From the NCBI GenBank assembly GCA_017518185.1, contig JAFWWB010000070.1, positions 1 through 64,000 of the forward strand: a DNA stretch of 64,000 bases, written 5' to 3'. Source of the DNA: Lachnospiraceae bacterium (lineage in GTDB: Bacteria > Bacillota > Clostridia > Lachnospirales > Lachnospiraceae). The notes below the pieces were generated by a model. That model was not told the DNA's origin. It searched no databases and worked only from the letters and a program-made list of their open reading frames with translations. Within the stretch, counting starts at the first letter, position 1, and each line of letters begins with the position of its first letter. The position numbers were made by a program, and so were the translations under genes. Positions 7,734 to 15,917 of the stretch are shown piece by piece.

Positions 7734-8780
7734 TCAGCCCTTACGTTCGTTCATATATGACAGCATGCCGCGGAAAACGGCCCGGGTATCCTCCGGAACC
7801 TTCATTTCACCGATAAGCTCCAGTGCCTTTGCGTTAAAGCTTTTGCATAGCTCTTCGGCGGCGGCATGTGCCCCGCTCTCATCCAGAAGTTCACGGATGC
7901 GGTCCGCAAAGGGATCGGTATAGCTGCCCTTTCCGTAGATGCCGGAAAATTCGGACTTCTGCGCTTCCGTCGCCTTATCCCTGAAATAAGCCGTGAGCAC
8001 GGTCTTCTTTCCCTCTTCCATATCAGAGAGACTGTTCTTCCCAGTGTCACTGCTGCTGCCGTAGATACCCAGTATATCGTCCCTTATCTGGAAGGCTATG
8101 CCCATGAGACGACCCAGTTCTTCCGCTTTTTTAAGGAGCTCTTCGTCACCTCCGCCCAGTATCATACCCAGCTGGAGAGGGCCTGTGAAGGTATACCAGG
8201 AAGTCTTGAGCTCATACATCTTTATCACATCATCGAAGGAATGATCCTCTTCCTCCGAAAGCTCTATGTCCTTTAATTCTCCCGCTATGGTAAGACGGAA
8301 GACCTTATTCTGGTTTGCCACAGCCTTCACCTTTTTATCCGCATCAAAGGCAGTGGAAAAGATGGCATCGGCAGCGGTGGTTATGCCCATATCCCCGACG
8401 CAGATGGCTTTGGCTATACCGGTCTGACCGCCTCCAAGGGCGATGTGCATGGAAGGCCTGCTGCGCCGGAGGTCACTTTCATCGATTATGTCATCATGGA
8501 TCAGTATACCGCTCTGGAAGATTTCATATGAAAGAGCTGCCCTGAGTATGTCATCATCACAGTCCTTCCCGCAGAGCCTGTAGCCCAGGGTGACCATGAA
8601 AGCACGGATCCGTTTTCCCCCTTCCGAGAAGGTATGAAAGGCATCCGTATACTGTCCCATAAAAGGGACTTCTGCCGCATCACGGAGCAAAGCATCAAAG
8701 CTGCCGTCCCTAAGAAGTGCTTCGATGCTTTCGCGGCAGGCTGAAAGTGCATTGATAAAAAGCCCGGTATCCGTCATCAT
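7734..8780 (-). CDS. Polyprenyl (geranylgeranyl/farnesyl-type) diphosphate synthase
   Basis: 348 residues, a full-length trans-isoprenyl diphosphate synthase. 'GGKRIR' (54-59) binds IPP. The first aspartate-rich motif is 'HDDIIDES' (DDxxD at 96-100) and the second is 'FQIRDDILGIYG' (D234-D235), followed by the conserved 'GKKT' segment. It condenses IPP with allylic diphosphates; chain length cannot be read reliably. The ATG lies one base from the stop of the DUF4157 gene, so it is part of the CIS operon although isoprenoid synthesis has no known role in these particles. Confidence 0.9.
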   Translation of the reverse strand: MMTDTGLFINALSACRESIEALLRDGSFDALLRDAAEVPFMGQYTDAFHTFSEGGKRIRAFMVTLGYRLCGKDCDDDILRAALSYEIFQSGILIHDDIIDESDLRRSRPSMHIALGGGQTGIAKAICVGDMGITTAADAIFSTAFDADKKVKAVANQNKVFRLTIAGELKDIELSEEEDHSFDDVIKMYELKTSWYTFTGPLQLGMILGGGDEELLKKAEELGRLMGIAFQIRDDILGIYGSSSDTGKNSLSDMEEGKKTVLTAYFRDKATEAQKSEFSGIYGKGSYTDPFADRIRELLDESGAHAAAEELCKSFNAKALELIGEMKVPEDTRAVFRGMLSYMNERKG

Positions 8781-8781
8781 C

Positions 8782-10635
8782 TTATCTGAATGCTCCGAAG
8801 AGACGGTCCTGCCATCCTTCCTTCATTGCGCGCTTCTTCAAATCCGCCATGTACTTCTTCTTTTGTTTCTCATCGAACCGGGGACCGAAATTCACACCTC
8901 CCTCACTTTCCGCAAAGACCTGTCTGACAGGTTCAAGTCCCATCTCAAGCATCTCCTGATTGGGCTTTTCCACCTCTCCTTTACCGCTGACATCAGTGAG
9001 CCCCTGGCGGAGATACTGCGTATAGTAAGCTACCATATTGAAATAGTAATCCTGCAGCCCTTTCATTTCCTTATCCTGCTCATTATTCTCAAAATCAAAA
9101 TACTTGGGGGCACTGGTCATCATCTGCTGTACATCCTGGACCATCTGCGCATTCTGAACGAATATGCCCCAGCTCGGGATCTGCCGCAGGAAATCATCGG
9201 GATGCATCTGCGTAGGCATCCTGCCGTAGGTGGCCTCCAGCTTCTTAAGCTGCTTGTAATAAAGATTTTTGAGCTTTATCATGCCATTATCAAAGCTGGT
9301 GTTCTTTGCCGCGACCATATCATCGCTGTAATCGCCCTCATCATCGCCGGGCCTGCCGGAGGCGATCTCTCCCACCATCTCGTCTATCTCTTCTTTACTG
9401 AGATCCGCCCCGGTAACTCCCTGAAGCCCGCTCACTATACGGCTAAGGTTCAGTCCGCTTATATGGATGCTCTTGTCACTGTGCACCGGTTTTGCTTTCG
9501 GATCTTTCGCCTTTGCTTCTTTATTGATCTTCTCATCGCGGAAATAGCTGGCATTTCCTATATCATAGTTTATTCCGCCGTATTTTTTGTCCAGCTCGGC
9601 TACGAACTTTCTGTGAGTCTCGGGCTCATCCTTTTCCGTTTGTTTCTTCCAATCGAGAAGGCCCCTGTCCTTATTCACCTTTCCGATCTTCGAGGGATCT
9701 ATCACCTGACCCTTATGGGGGATGTATGCCATACCCGGTCCCAGCATCTGAGTCTCAAGATCCACCCAGTCATCCCCACCCTCAGGTTTGTTAGTCACAC
9801 CTTTATCCTTATCTGGACTGTCTTTGGAGGATAAGATATTATCCTCCTTTTTTACTGTATCATCCCCGCCGCCCTCAGGATAGTAAGAGCCTGTAACCTC
9901 CTTCTCATTCTGAGTCTTTACTTCTTTCAGATCAGGAAGCTTGCCGTTGCTTATGCTATGCGCCTTCCGGCTTACATCATCAATGGTGGGCTTTTCCGGG
10001 AGGATGTTCCCGGAGGCTGAAGCCTTGCTGCCCGAGTCCTTATCACCCTTCCTCCCGAAGACATTCCGAAGCCAGCCCATGAAACCGCCGCCCCCGGAAG
10101 AGGCAGAGCTTTTCCGGGAAGGATTGACTCTGAGAGCGATATCGTCCTTAAAATACATTGACGGATTTAAGAGATCCGCTTCAGTCATGAATCTGCCGTC
10201 TATCATCTCATATCTTGAATCCTTCGGAGTCTTCAGACCGCTGTCATTCTTTGTCCCGCCGGAAGAGCCTTTCTTCTTTCCCCAGCCGCGGAACCAGTCC
10301 AGCAGACCTCCCTGCTCGCTACCGTAAGCTACGCTTCCGCTGTCCTGCTGTGCCACATGGGCAAGCTCGTGGGCAAAAAGCCCGTTGGCATCCGCCCTGC
10401 CGCTGCCTATAAGCCCCGGACGCATGAAAACATCCCGGCCGCTGGCAAGACCGTCACGGCCCACGCTGTCAAGGCGCTGCGCTGCCGCCGCGTCATCATG
10501 GATGCGGACACCGGAAAGGGCAGAACCGTAATCACGCTGCATATCCCCCAGGACATCGGAGGATCCGATGTAGCGCTCTGCGACTTTATTGGCGTCCCGT
10601 TCGGCACCTATATTTTTGAGAAGTTTTCTGGACAT
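8782..10635 (-). CDS. DUF4157 (eCIS core) protein with one ATYG-QMHP domain
   Basis: 617 residues from the ATG at 10635, which has AGAGGA upstream; an in-frame ATG at 10674 lacks a ribosome site. Residues 1-110 are a DUF4157 domain, the most common non-structural marker of eCIS clusters, with the HExxH motif 'HELAHVAQQ' (H89, E90, H93). A disordered charged linker follows, with two amphipathic motifs ('LLDWFRGWGKKK', 'FMGWLRNVFGRKG'). A C-terminal helical domain (about 330-617) contains 'KKLEATYGRMPTQMHPDDFL' near 468. This domain recurs twice in the 15.9-kb protein. DUF4157 may process or load cargo; the other domain is unnamed. Confidence 0.85.
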   Translation of the reverse strand: MSRKLLKNIGAERDANKVAERYIGSSDVLGDMQRDYGSALSGVRIHDDAAAAQRLDSVGRDGLASGRDVFMRPGLIGSGRADANGLFAHELAHVAQQDSGSVAYGSEQGGLLDWFRGWGKKKGSSGGTKNDSGLKTPKDSRYEMIDGRFMTEADLLNPSMYFKDDIALRVNPSRKSSASSGGGGFMGWLRNVFGRKGDKDSGSKASASGNILPEKPTIDDVSRKAHSISNGKLPDLKEVKTQNEKEVTGSYYPEGGGDDTVKKEDNILSSKDSPDKDKGVTNKPEGGDDWVDLETQMLGPGMAYIPHKGQVIDPSKIGKVNKDRGLLDWKKQTEKDEPETHRKFVAELDKKYGGINYDIGNASYFRDEKINKEAKAKDPKAKPVHSDKSIHISGLNLSRIVSGLQGVTGADLSKEEIDEMVGEIASGRPGDDEGDYSDDMVAAKNTSFDNGMIKLKNLYYKQLKKLEATYGRMPTQMHPDDFLRQIPSWGIFVQNAQMVQDVQQMMTSAPKYFDFENNEQDKEMKGLQDYYFNMVAYYTQYLRQGLTDVSGKGEVEKPNQEMLEMGLEPVRQVFAESEGGVNFGPRFDEKQKKKYMADLKKRAMKEGWQDRLFGAFR

Positions 10636-10698
10636 ATTTTTTCCTCTTTCATAGACAGTCAGCTGCACTGACACCTTCCCTCAATGTGGGGTAAAGCC

Positions 10699-12750
10699 TC
10701 AGTCATGCAGCAGGTAAGCGTAGCCGCCGTAGTCGCCGTCAAAGGCTATGCGCTTCGTCTTGGTGTTCTCGCGGTATACGGCCTTCATGATGTGACGCAT
10801 GGCCACCTTGCCTCCCTCTGCCGCACCGTAGAAGGTGGCGTTAAGTACTATGTTCTTGATCTCGCCTCCGGAAAGCTCAAAGGCATCCGCCAGGAAATCA
10901 TAATCTATATCATCCGCCAGAGGCACCTTCTTTCCGAAAGCCCCTCTCCATATCTCTTCACGCGCCGCCTTATCCGGCATCTGATAGCTTACCACATAGC
11001 GTATACGGCGCATGAAGGCCTTGTCGATGTTATTGAGATTGTTGGTGGCCAGCAGCACTATGCCGTCATATTCCTCGATACGCTGCAGTATGTAGGATAT
11101 TTCCGTATTCGCGTATTTATCCTTGGCCTCCTTCACCTCACTGCGCTTGCCCATCACTGCGTCGGCCTCATCGAAGAAGAGTATCATGTTGCTCTTCTGG
11201 GCCTTGGTGAAGACCTCCTCGAGACGCTTCTCCGTCTCGCCTATATACTTGTCCACTATCTGTGAAAGATCGACCTTGTAAAGCTCCAGTCCAAGCTGTC
11301 CTGCCAGCGCATGGACAGTCATGGTCTTTCCGGTTCCCGGAGGGCCCGCCAGTATCACCGATACGCAGCGGCCGTAGGCATAACGCTTTCTCAGTCCCCA
11401 ACCTTCGTAGACCTGGTGTCTCATCTCGACCTGATCCACTATATCCCTCAGCACCGCCATATTGTGGTCGTCAATGCGGAGGTCATCCAGGCTAAAACCG
11501 GGCTCCACGCGCTTGATGTTCGCGTAACGCCCGTCATCCAGCACCTCATAGCAGAGGCGGCAGATGAGTCTTTCATCTATCTTCTCTTCCGCAAGCTCGG
11601 CAGTCTCCATCGCCATGGTCACGCGCCGTATCTGGCCGGCATTCAGCTGCATCTTTGAAGCCAGCCGTTCCGCCAGCTTTTTGTACTTCTTCGGCAGATA
11701 ACCTTTCCAGCGCTCAAGGCAGGCCTCGTCGCTCTTCGGTATGTTCATGGCAAGATAGTTCTCCTTAAGGAGAGGTGCCGGCTTCACCTCCGGCTGCGTC
11801 AGCAGGAAAAGGGGCCTGATGCTGTACTCACGGTAATGCTGTTCCAGCCGCTCCAACAGAAAAGGCGTTTCGTTCTGCTGCGTTATGTTCCTTATGCACA
11901 GGGCCCTGTCCTCCAGCACGCAGCAGCGTGATAATCTGTGGAGCAGCGCCTTGGGCGATGCATGGTTCTTGATATATGAAAAATCCACGGAAAGCAGGTT
12001 CACCGGCAGGTCGCTGGCTATGCTGCAGGCCGCCGTATATCTTCCGCTCTCATGCTCCCCGGTGATGATGACTGCTGCCGGCAGCTTCTTATCCAGGGAG
12101 GATATACGCTTTACCATGAGCTTGAGCTCGTTTTCCATACCCCACACGGGACCGCAGTCCTCCACGGGATCGCGGTTTACGGCAAAGCCTTCAAATGCGG
12201 GATCCGTATCCCTGCTGCCGGAAAGATACCCCAGCAGATAGGTGTCCGCAAAATAGGGCCTCAGATAGAAATCCGGCACCTCCTCGCAGGCAAAGAGGAA
12301 GGATGCTCCCGCCTCCGCGTCCTTCATATGGAGCATGGCTTCGTCTATGCCCCCCACAAAGCCTGCCGCCCTTGCCGCGGTAAGAAGCGTGACTCCATTT
12401 CCGTTGCCGGGGCTTACAAGCTCCAGAAGCTCCGCCGCATCGGGCTGCAGATGCCGGAACATTATAAGCTCCAGCAGGCTCCTGAGCACCAGTCCCCCGG
12501 CCTTTGCCCCGCCTCTTGAGGTAATGGAGGGAGCCTCGTCGCAGAAAGTCACCAGACGCCGCACGCGGTCGTCGATGAGCCTGTCCTCAGCAATGTTCTC
12601 GGAGAAAGCGAAACCTTCGCTCTCCTTTATCTCCTGTAAGGTGACATCCTCCGCGATGATACCGTCAAAGCGTTCGAATACCTCCTTCTGCGCCCTGCCC
12701 TTAAGTACATATGAGATTCTCATGGCCCCCAGGGCCGCCAGTCTTTTCAT
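10699..12750 (-). CDS. AAA+ ATPase of the CIS (Afp15-like), second copy
   Basis: 683 residues. The C-terminal AAA module is intact: Walker A 'GPPGTGKT' (469-476), Walker B 'MILFFDEAD' (D527, E528), then sensor-like 'LLATNN' and arginine-finger 'FMRRIRYVV'. Residues about 220-330 form a degenerate first AAA module with only 'ITGEHESGRYT' in place of a P-loop. eCIS clusters nearly always encode such an ATPase, needed for assembly or cargo loading in the cytoplasm. It starts directly after the 1050-aa DUF4157 gene and is followed by the 617-aa one. Confidence 0.9.
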   Translation of the reverse strand: MKRLAALGAMRISYVLKGRAQKEVFERFDGIIAEDVTLQEIKESEGFAFSENIAEDRLIDDRVRRLVTFCDEAPSITSRGGAKAGGLVLRSLLELIMFRHLQPDAAELLELVSPGNGNGVTLLTAARAAGFVGGIDEAMLHMKDAEAGASFLFACEEVPDFYLRPYFADTYLLGYLSGSRDTDPAFEGFAVNRDPVEDCGPVWGMENELKLMVKRISSLDKKLPAAVIITGEHESGRYTAACSIASDLPVNLLSVDFSYIKNHASPKALLHRLSRCCVLEDRALCIRNITQQNETPFLLERLEQHYREYSIRPLFLLTQPEVKPAPLLKENYLAMNIPKSDEACLERWKGYLPKKYKKLAERLASKMQLNAGQIRRVTMAMETAELAEEKIDERLICRLCYEVLDDGRYANIKRVEPGFSLDDLRIDDHNMAVLRDIVDQVEMRHQVYEGWGLRKRYAYGRCVSVILAGPPGTGKTMTVHALAGQLGLELYKVDLSQIVDKYIGETEKRLEEVFTKAQKSNMILFFDEADAVMGKRSEVKEAKDKYANTEISYILQRIEEYDGIVLLATNNLNNIDKAFMRRIRYVVSYQMPDKAAREEIWRGAFGKKVPLADDIDYDFLADAFELSGGEIKNIVLNATFYGAAEGGKVAMRHIMKAVYRENTKTKRIAFDGDYGGYAYLLHD

Positions 12751-15700
12751 TTATTTGATACCGTTCTCGTAAATGCCGAAAAGCCTTTCCTTCCACTCAT
12801 TCTTTGTTGCGCGTCTTCTCAGGCCTCTCAGATAACGTTCCTTCTGCTCCTTTGTCATGGAAGGTCCTTTCTGGACACCGCTCTCGTTTGCCGAAAACCG
12901 CTTGTGGGTATCATTGACGCTGCCTGCCAGCACGTTGTGGTTCACCCTTTCAACACGGGCACCGTTTTCACCGGCTTCGGATATTCCTTCATTTACATAC
13001 TGTTCGTAGTAGGTGAACATCAGGAAATAGTAGTCCGTCAGCGCCTTCAGCTCCTGATCCTGAGGATTTTTCTCGAAATTGAAATATCTCTTTGCTCCCT
13101 CCATCATCTTTCTGGCATCGCGCACGATGACGGCATTCTGCTCAAAGCGTCCCCAGCTGGGCAGCTGCTTCAGGAAATCATCGGGATGCATCTGGGAAGG
13201 AAGCGTGCCGTAGGTTGCTTCTATCTTCTTCATGCGTCCCAGAAGGACTCCCTTAAGCTTGTTCATTCCTTCATTGAAGCTGATATCACGGTCTTTGATC
13301 TCTTCATCCTTATAGACAGTCTGAGGATCCAGCTGACCCTTGGTCAGATCCGAAATAAGCTCTATTATCTCTTCGTTGGTAAGCCCTTCTCCCTGCTCAT
13401 ACATAAGAGTTTCTATGAGTGTCTTGAGGTTAAAGCCTTCTATCTCGAGCTTATCCTCGGGCTCCGGTATTTCAAACTTCTCATGCTTCTCTTCAGCTTC
13501 CTTTTTCTTTTTCTTATACTGTGAATAAGAAGCATTGATAAGGTCGAAATCCAGCTCTCCGTACTGCTCACGGATCTGTGCCATGAGATCGTCCATCCCC
13601 GCTCTCTTTTCGCCCCTGTCCGCAGCGGTTTCCTGGATCCACTGTACGATGTTCCTGTCCGGATTGATACGTCCGGACTTGGAGGGATCCAGCGTCTGCC
13701 CGGCGAAAGCTCCCTCTCCGGGATTGGGCACATATCTGCCCTGATCCTCACCCGCAAAGGGTCCGTAGAGCGCAGCACCCCATTTCTGGTTCTTTGATCT
13801 TGCAGCGAGCTCCTGCTTATATGCCGTCATCTGTTCTTCATCCAGATGAGGTCCGCCTATGCCCTCCTCGGAGGAATCCCCGCCTCCGAACATAGCCCTG
13901 TATTTTTCGGGATCGGCAGTCTTATTGAGCAGATCCCTGGTGTTTCCTTCCATGGTGAGCATCTCTTTGGTCTCTCTGTCCATACGGTAAGCATGGTTGA
14001 TGTAGAGCTCCATGGTCTTTCCCACACGGCTGAAATAATCGGACAGCTTCTTAAACTGCTTATCTTCTTCATTATTATCAAAGTCGAAGTATTTTCCTGC
14101 CCCGTTCATGAACCTGACCGTATCCTGCAGGATCAGGAAACGCTGGAAGAACTTCGCAGGTTCCGCGAGCTGGTTCAGTATATCCTGGGGATGCATCTGG
14201 GTGAGAAGAGTGCCGTAGGTAGCCTCCATACGCTTCAGCGAGACAAAATAGAGCTCCTTCAGCTTCAGCATGCACTTGTCAAAGCGCTGCTGCTTTCCGG
14301 TAAGTGCCTCATCCCGTTTTGCCTTCTTTTCGATGAGCTCTTCTCTCTCCCTGGCCTTCTTATTCCTGGCTCTCTTTGCCCGGTAATTCTGCACTCTGTT
14401 CTTTTCGGGATCCGGCACAAACTCAGGTACCTCGGGGGGCACCTCTACATCCTCGGGAACAGTCATATTCGAGACTTCATTGAGTTCCTTATAGAAGCCG
14501 GCAAGCTGGTCGTCGGAGAAGCCGTCTCCCAGTGCCCCGGCCAGCATTCCTCCTATGCGGTTTATCATGATGCCCGACAGATCCACACCCTCCACGCCGG
14601 GAGAATTGATGCCGCCGTAGTTGCCTTTATTCTTTGCGTCGATAGCTGCCAGTTTTTCCCTGAGATCCTTGGAATTTGTTCTTGCATAAGCGCTTCCCGG
14701 CCGTGGATTCATGGCAGCATTGTAAAGCATCCTGACATCCACCGCCTCGGCCTTGGCTGCCGCTTCCTGGGTCCCTATCTCATTCTCGTCGGCATCCCTG
14801 ATAAATTCAGGTCTCTGAGCCCCCTCAAAGATATAGGCTTCCTGCTGCTGATCATGATGCTGTTCATCATCCTGTTCATGATGCTGTTCATCATCATGTT
14901 CATCATCATGGACTACCGGAACCTCATCATCACGAGGTATCTCGGGCACGTTGGCCCCGCCGCCGCCTTTCTTAAACAGATTACGGAACCACCCCAGTAT
15001 GGCTGCCATCTTCCCCGGGGCTGCCGGCTGCTGCTGCTGAACAAGGTCTTCCGGATTGCCCATGTCATTCAGAGATATACCTTCCTCTTCATCGTCGAGC
15101 TCTTCTCTCTGCTGAAGCAGCGGCTGCTCAACCGTCATCTCCTCCTCCTGCTGCTCATCCCGTGGCTGGGTATTTCGCTTGAACTTCTCCCTGAACCAGT
15201 TAAGTATCCTGGTCGGGAGGCCGGGAGCGGATGCCGCATCCTCCTGCCGCTGCACGAGCGGGTCTCTCAGTCCGAACTCCTCATCATGATCCGGGTTAAG
15301 GAGATCGGCATCGATCTCATCCTCCATCATGGTGCCGTTTATACCGTTGCTGTCATCTATGCTGATATCATCATCATCGTCGTCATCACCCTCGTCATCC
15401 AGCAGCTTTTCGGGTTTCCCGCCCTTCTTTCCTGTTTTCTTCTTATCCTCCTGCTCCTCTCTCTCATCGTCATCCAGCTCATTCAGAGGGAGCATCTCCT
15501 GCTCCAGGATCTCATCCTCAGGATCCTTCTTTCCGGTTATCTTGTCTTTTAAGCCTTTAAACCATTCCAGCAGACCGCCCTGCTCGCTGCCGTATTCCAC
15601 GCTGCCGCTGCCCTGCTGCACAACGTGGGAGAGCTCGTGGGCAAGAAGGCCGTTGGCCTCGGGCCTGCCGCTGTTCACAAGACCGGGACGCATATAGACA

Positions 15701-15903
15701 TCACGGCCTGTGGCAAGGCCGTCGCGTTCCACGGAATCAAGACGCTGCTCAGCCGCAGAGTCGTCATGGATGCGCACGGAACCCAGGACTCCGCCATAAT
15801 CCCGCTGCATATCGCTGAGAACATCGGAGGAATCCATGTAGCGTACCGCTACGTCATTGGCTTCCTGCTCAGCCTGTTGGTTATCGAGTAATTCTTCCGG
15901 CAT
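12751..15903 (-). CDS. Large DUF4157 (eCIS core) protein with two ATYG-QMHP domains
   Basis: 1050 residues. Residues 1-110 are DUF4157 with 'HELSHVVQQ' (H89, E90, H93). Residues 115-390 are a low-complexity acidic region (runs of D, HDDEQHH-type repeats) holding three copies of an amphipathic motif: 'LLEWFKGLKDK', 'ILNWFREKFKR', 'ILGWFRNLFKK'. Two related helical domains follow, about 390-715 ('RMEATYGTLLTQMHPQDIL' near 559) and about 735-1046 ('KKIEATYGTLPSQMHPDDFL' near 893). Each ends in a 'W...LYGPF' or 'WKERLFGIY' tail. The same domain ends the 617-aa protein. Function unknown; a cargo, scaffold or loading factor are all possible. Confidence 0.85.
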   Translation of the reverse strand: MPEELLDNQQAEQEANDVAVRYMDSSDVLSDMQRDYGGVLGSVRIHDDSAAEQRLDSVERDGLATGRDVYMRPGLVNSGRPEANGLLAHELSHVVQQGSGSVEYGSEQGGLLEWFKGLKDKITGKKDPEDEILEQEMLPLNELDDDEREEQEDKKKTGKKGGKPEKLLDDEGDDDDDDDISIDDSNGINGTMMEDEIDADLLNPDHDEEFGLRDPLVQRQEDAASAPGLPTRILNWFREKFKRNTQPRDEQQEEEMTVEQPLLQQREELDDEEEGISLNDMGNPEDLVQQQQPAAPGKMAAILGWFRNLFKKGGGGANVPEIPRDDEVPVVHDDEHDDEQHHEQDDEQHHDQQQEAYIFEGAQRPEFIRDADENEIGTQEAAAKAEAVDVRMLYNAAMNPRPGSAYARTNSKDLREKLAAIDAKNKGNYGGINSPGVEGVDLSGIMINRIGGMLAGALGDGFSDDQLAGFYKELNEVSNMTVPEDVEVPPEVPEFVPDPEKNRVQNYRAKRARNKKAREREELIEKKAKRDEALTGKQQRFDKCMLKLKELYFVSLKRMEATYGTLLTQMHPQDILNQLAEPAKFFQRFLILQDTVRFMNGAGKYFDFDNNEEDKQFKKLSDYFSRVGKTMELYINHAYRMDRETKEMLTMEGNTRDLLNKTADPEKYRAMFGGGDSSEEGIGGPHLDEEQMTAYKQELAARSKNQKWGAALYGPFAGEDQGRYVPNPGEGAFAGQTLDPSKSGRINPDRNIVQWIQETAADRGEKRAGMDDLMAQIREQYGELDFDLINASYSQYKKKKKEAEEKHEKFEIPEPEDKLEIEGFNLKTLIETLMYEQGEGLTNEEIIELISDLTKGQLDPQTVYKDEEIKDRDISFNEGMNKLKGVLLGRMKKIEATYGTLPSQMHPDDFLKQLPSWGRFEQNAVIVRDARKMMEGAKRYFNFEKNPQDQELKALTDYYFLMFTYYEQYVNEGISEAGENGARVERVNHNVLAGSVNDTHKRFSANESGVQKGPSMTKEQKERYLRGLRRRATKNEWKERLFGIYENGIK

Positions 15904-15917
15904 CTAACTACCTCTGT

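Noticed and set aside
13846-15552. 568-codon plus-strand open frame
   Set aside because: Antisense shadow of the 1050-aa DUF4157 gene, produced by its biased, acidic low-complexity codons.
8782-15903. DUF4157 HExxH motifs as proof of active metalloproteases
   Set aside because: The HELAH/HELSH motif is characteristic of the domain, but no third ligand or activity can be inferred from the sequence alone.
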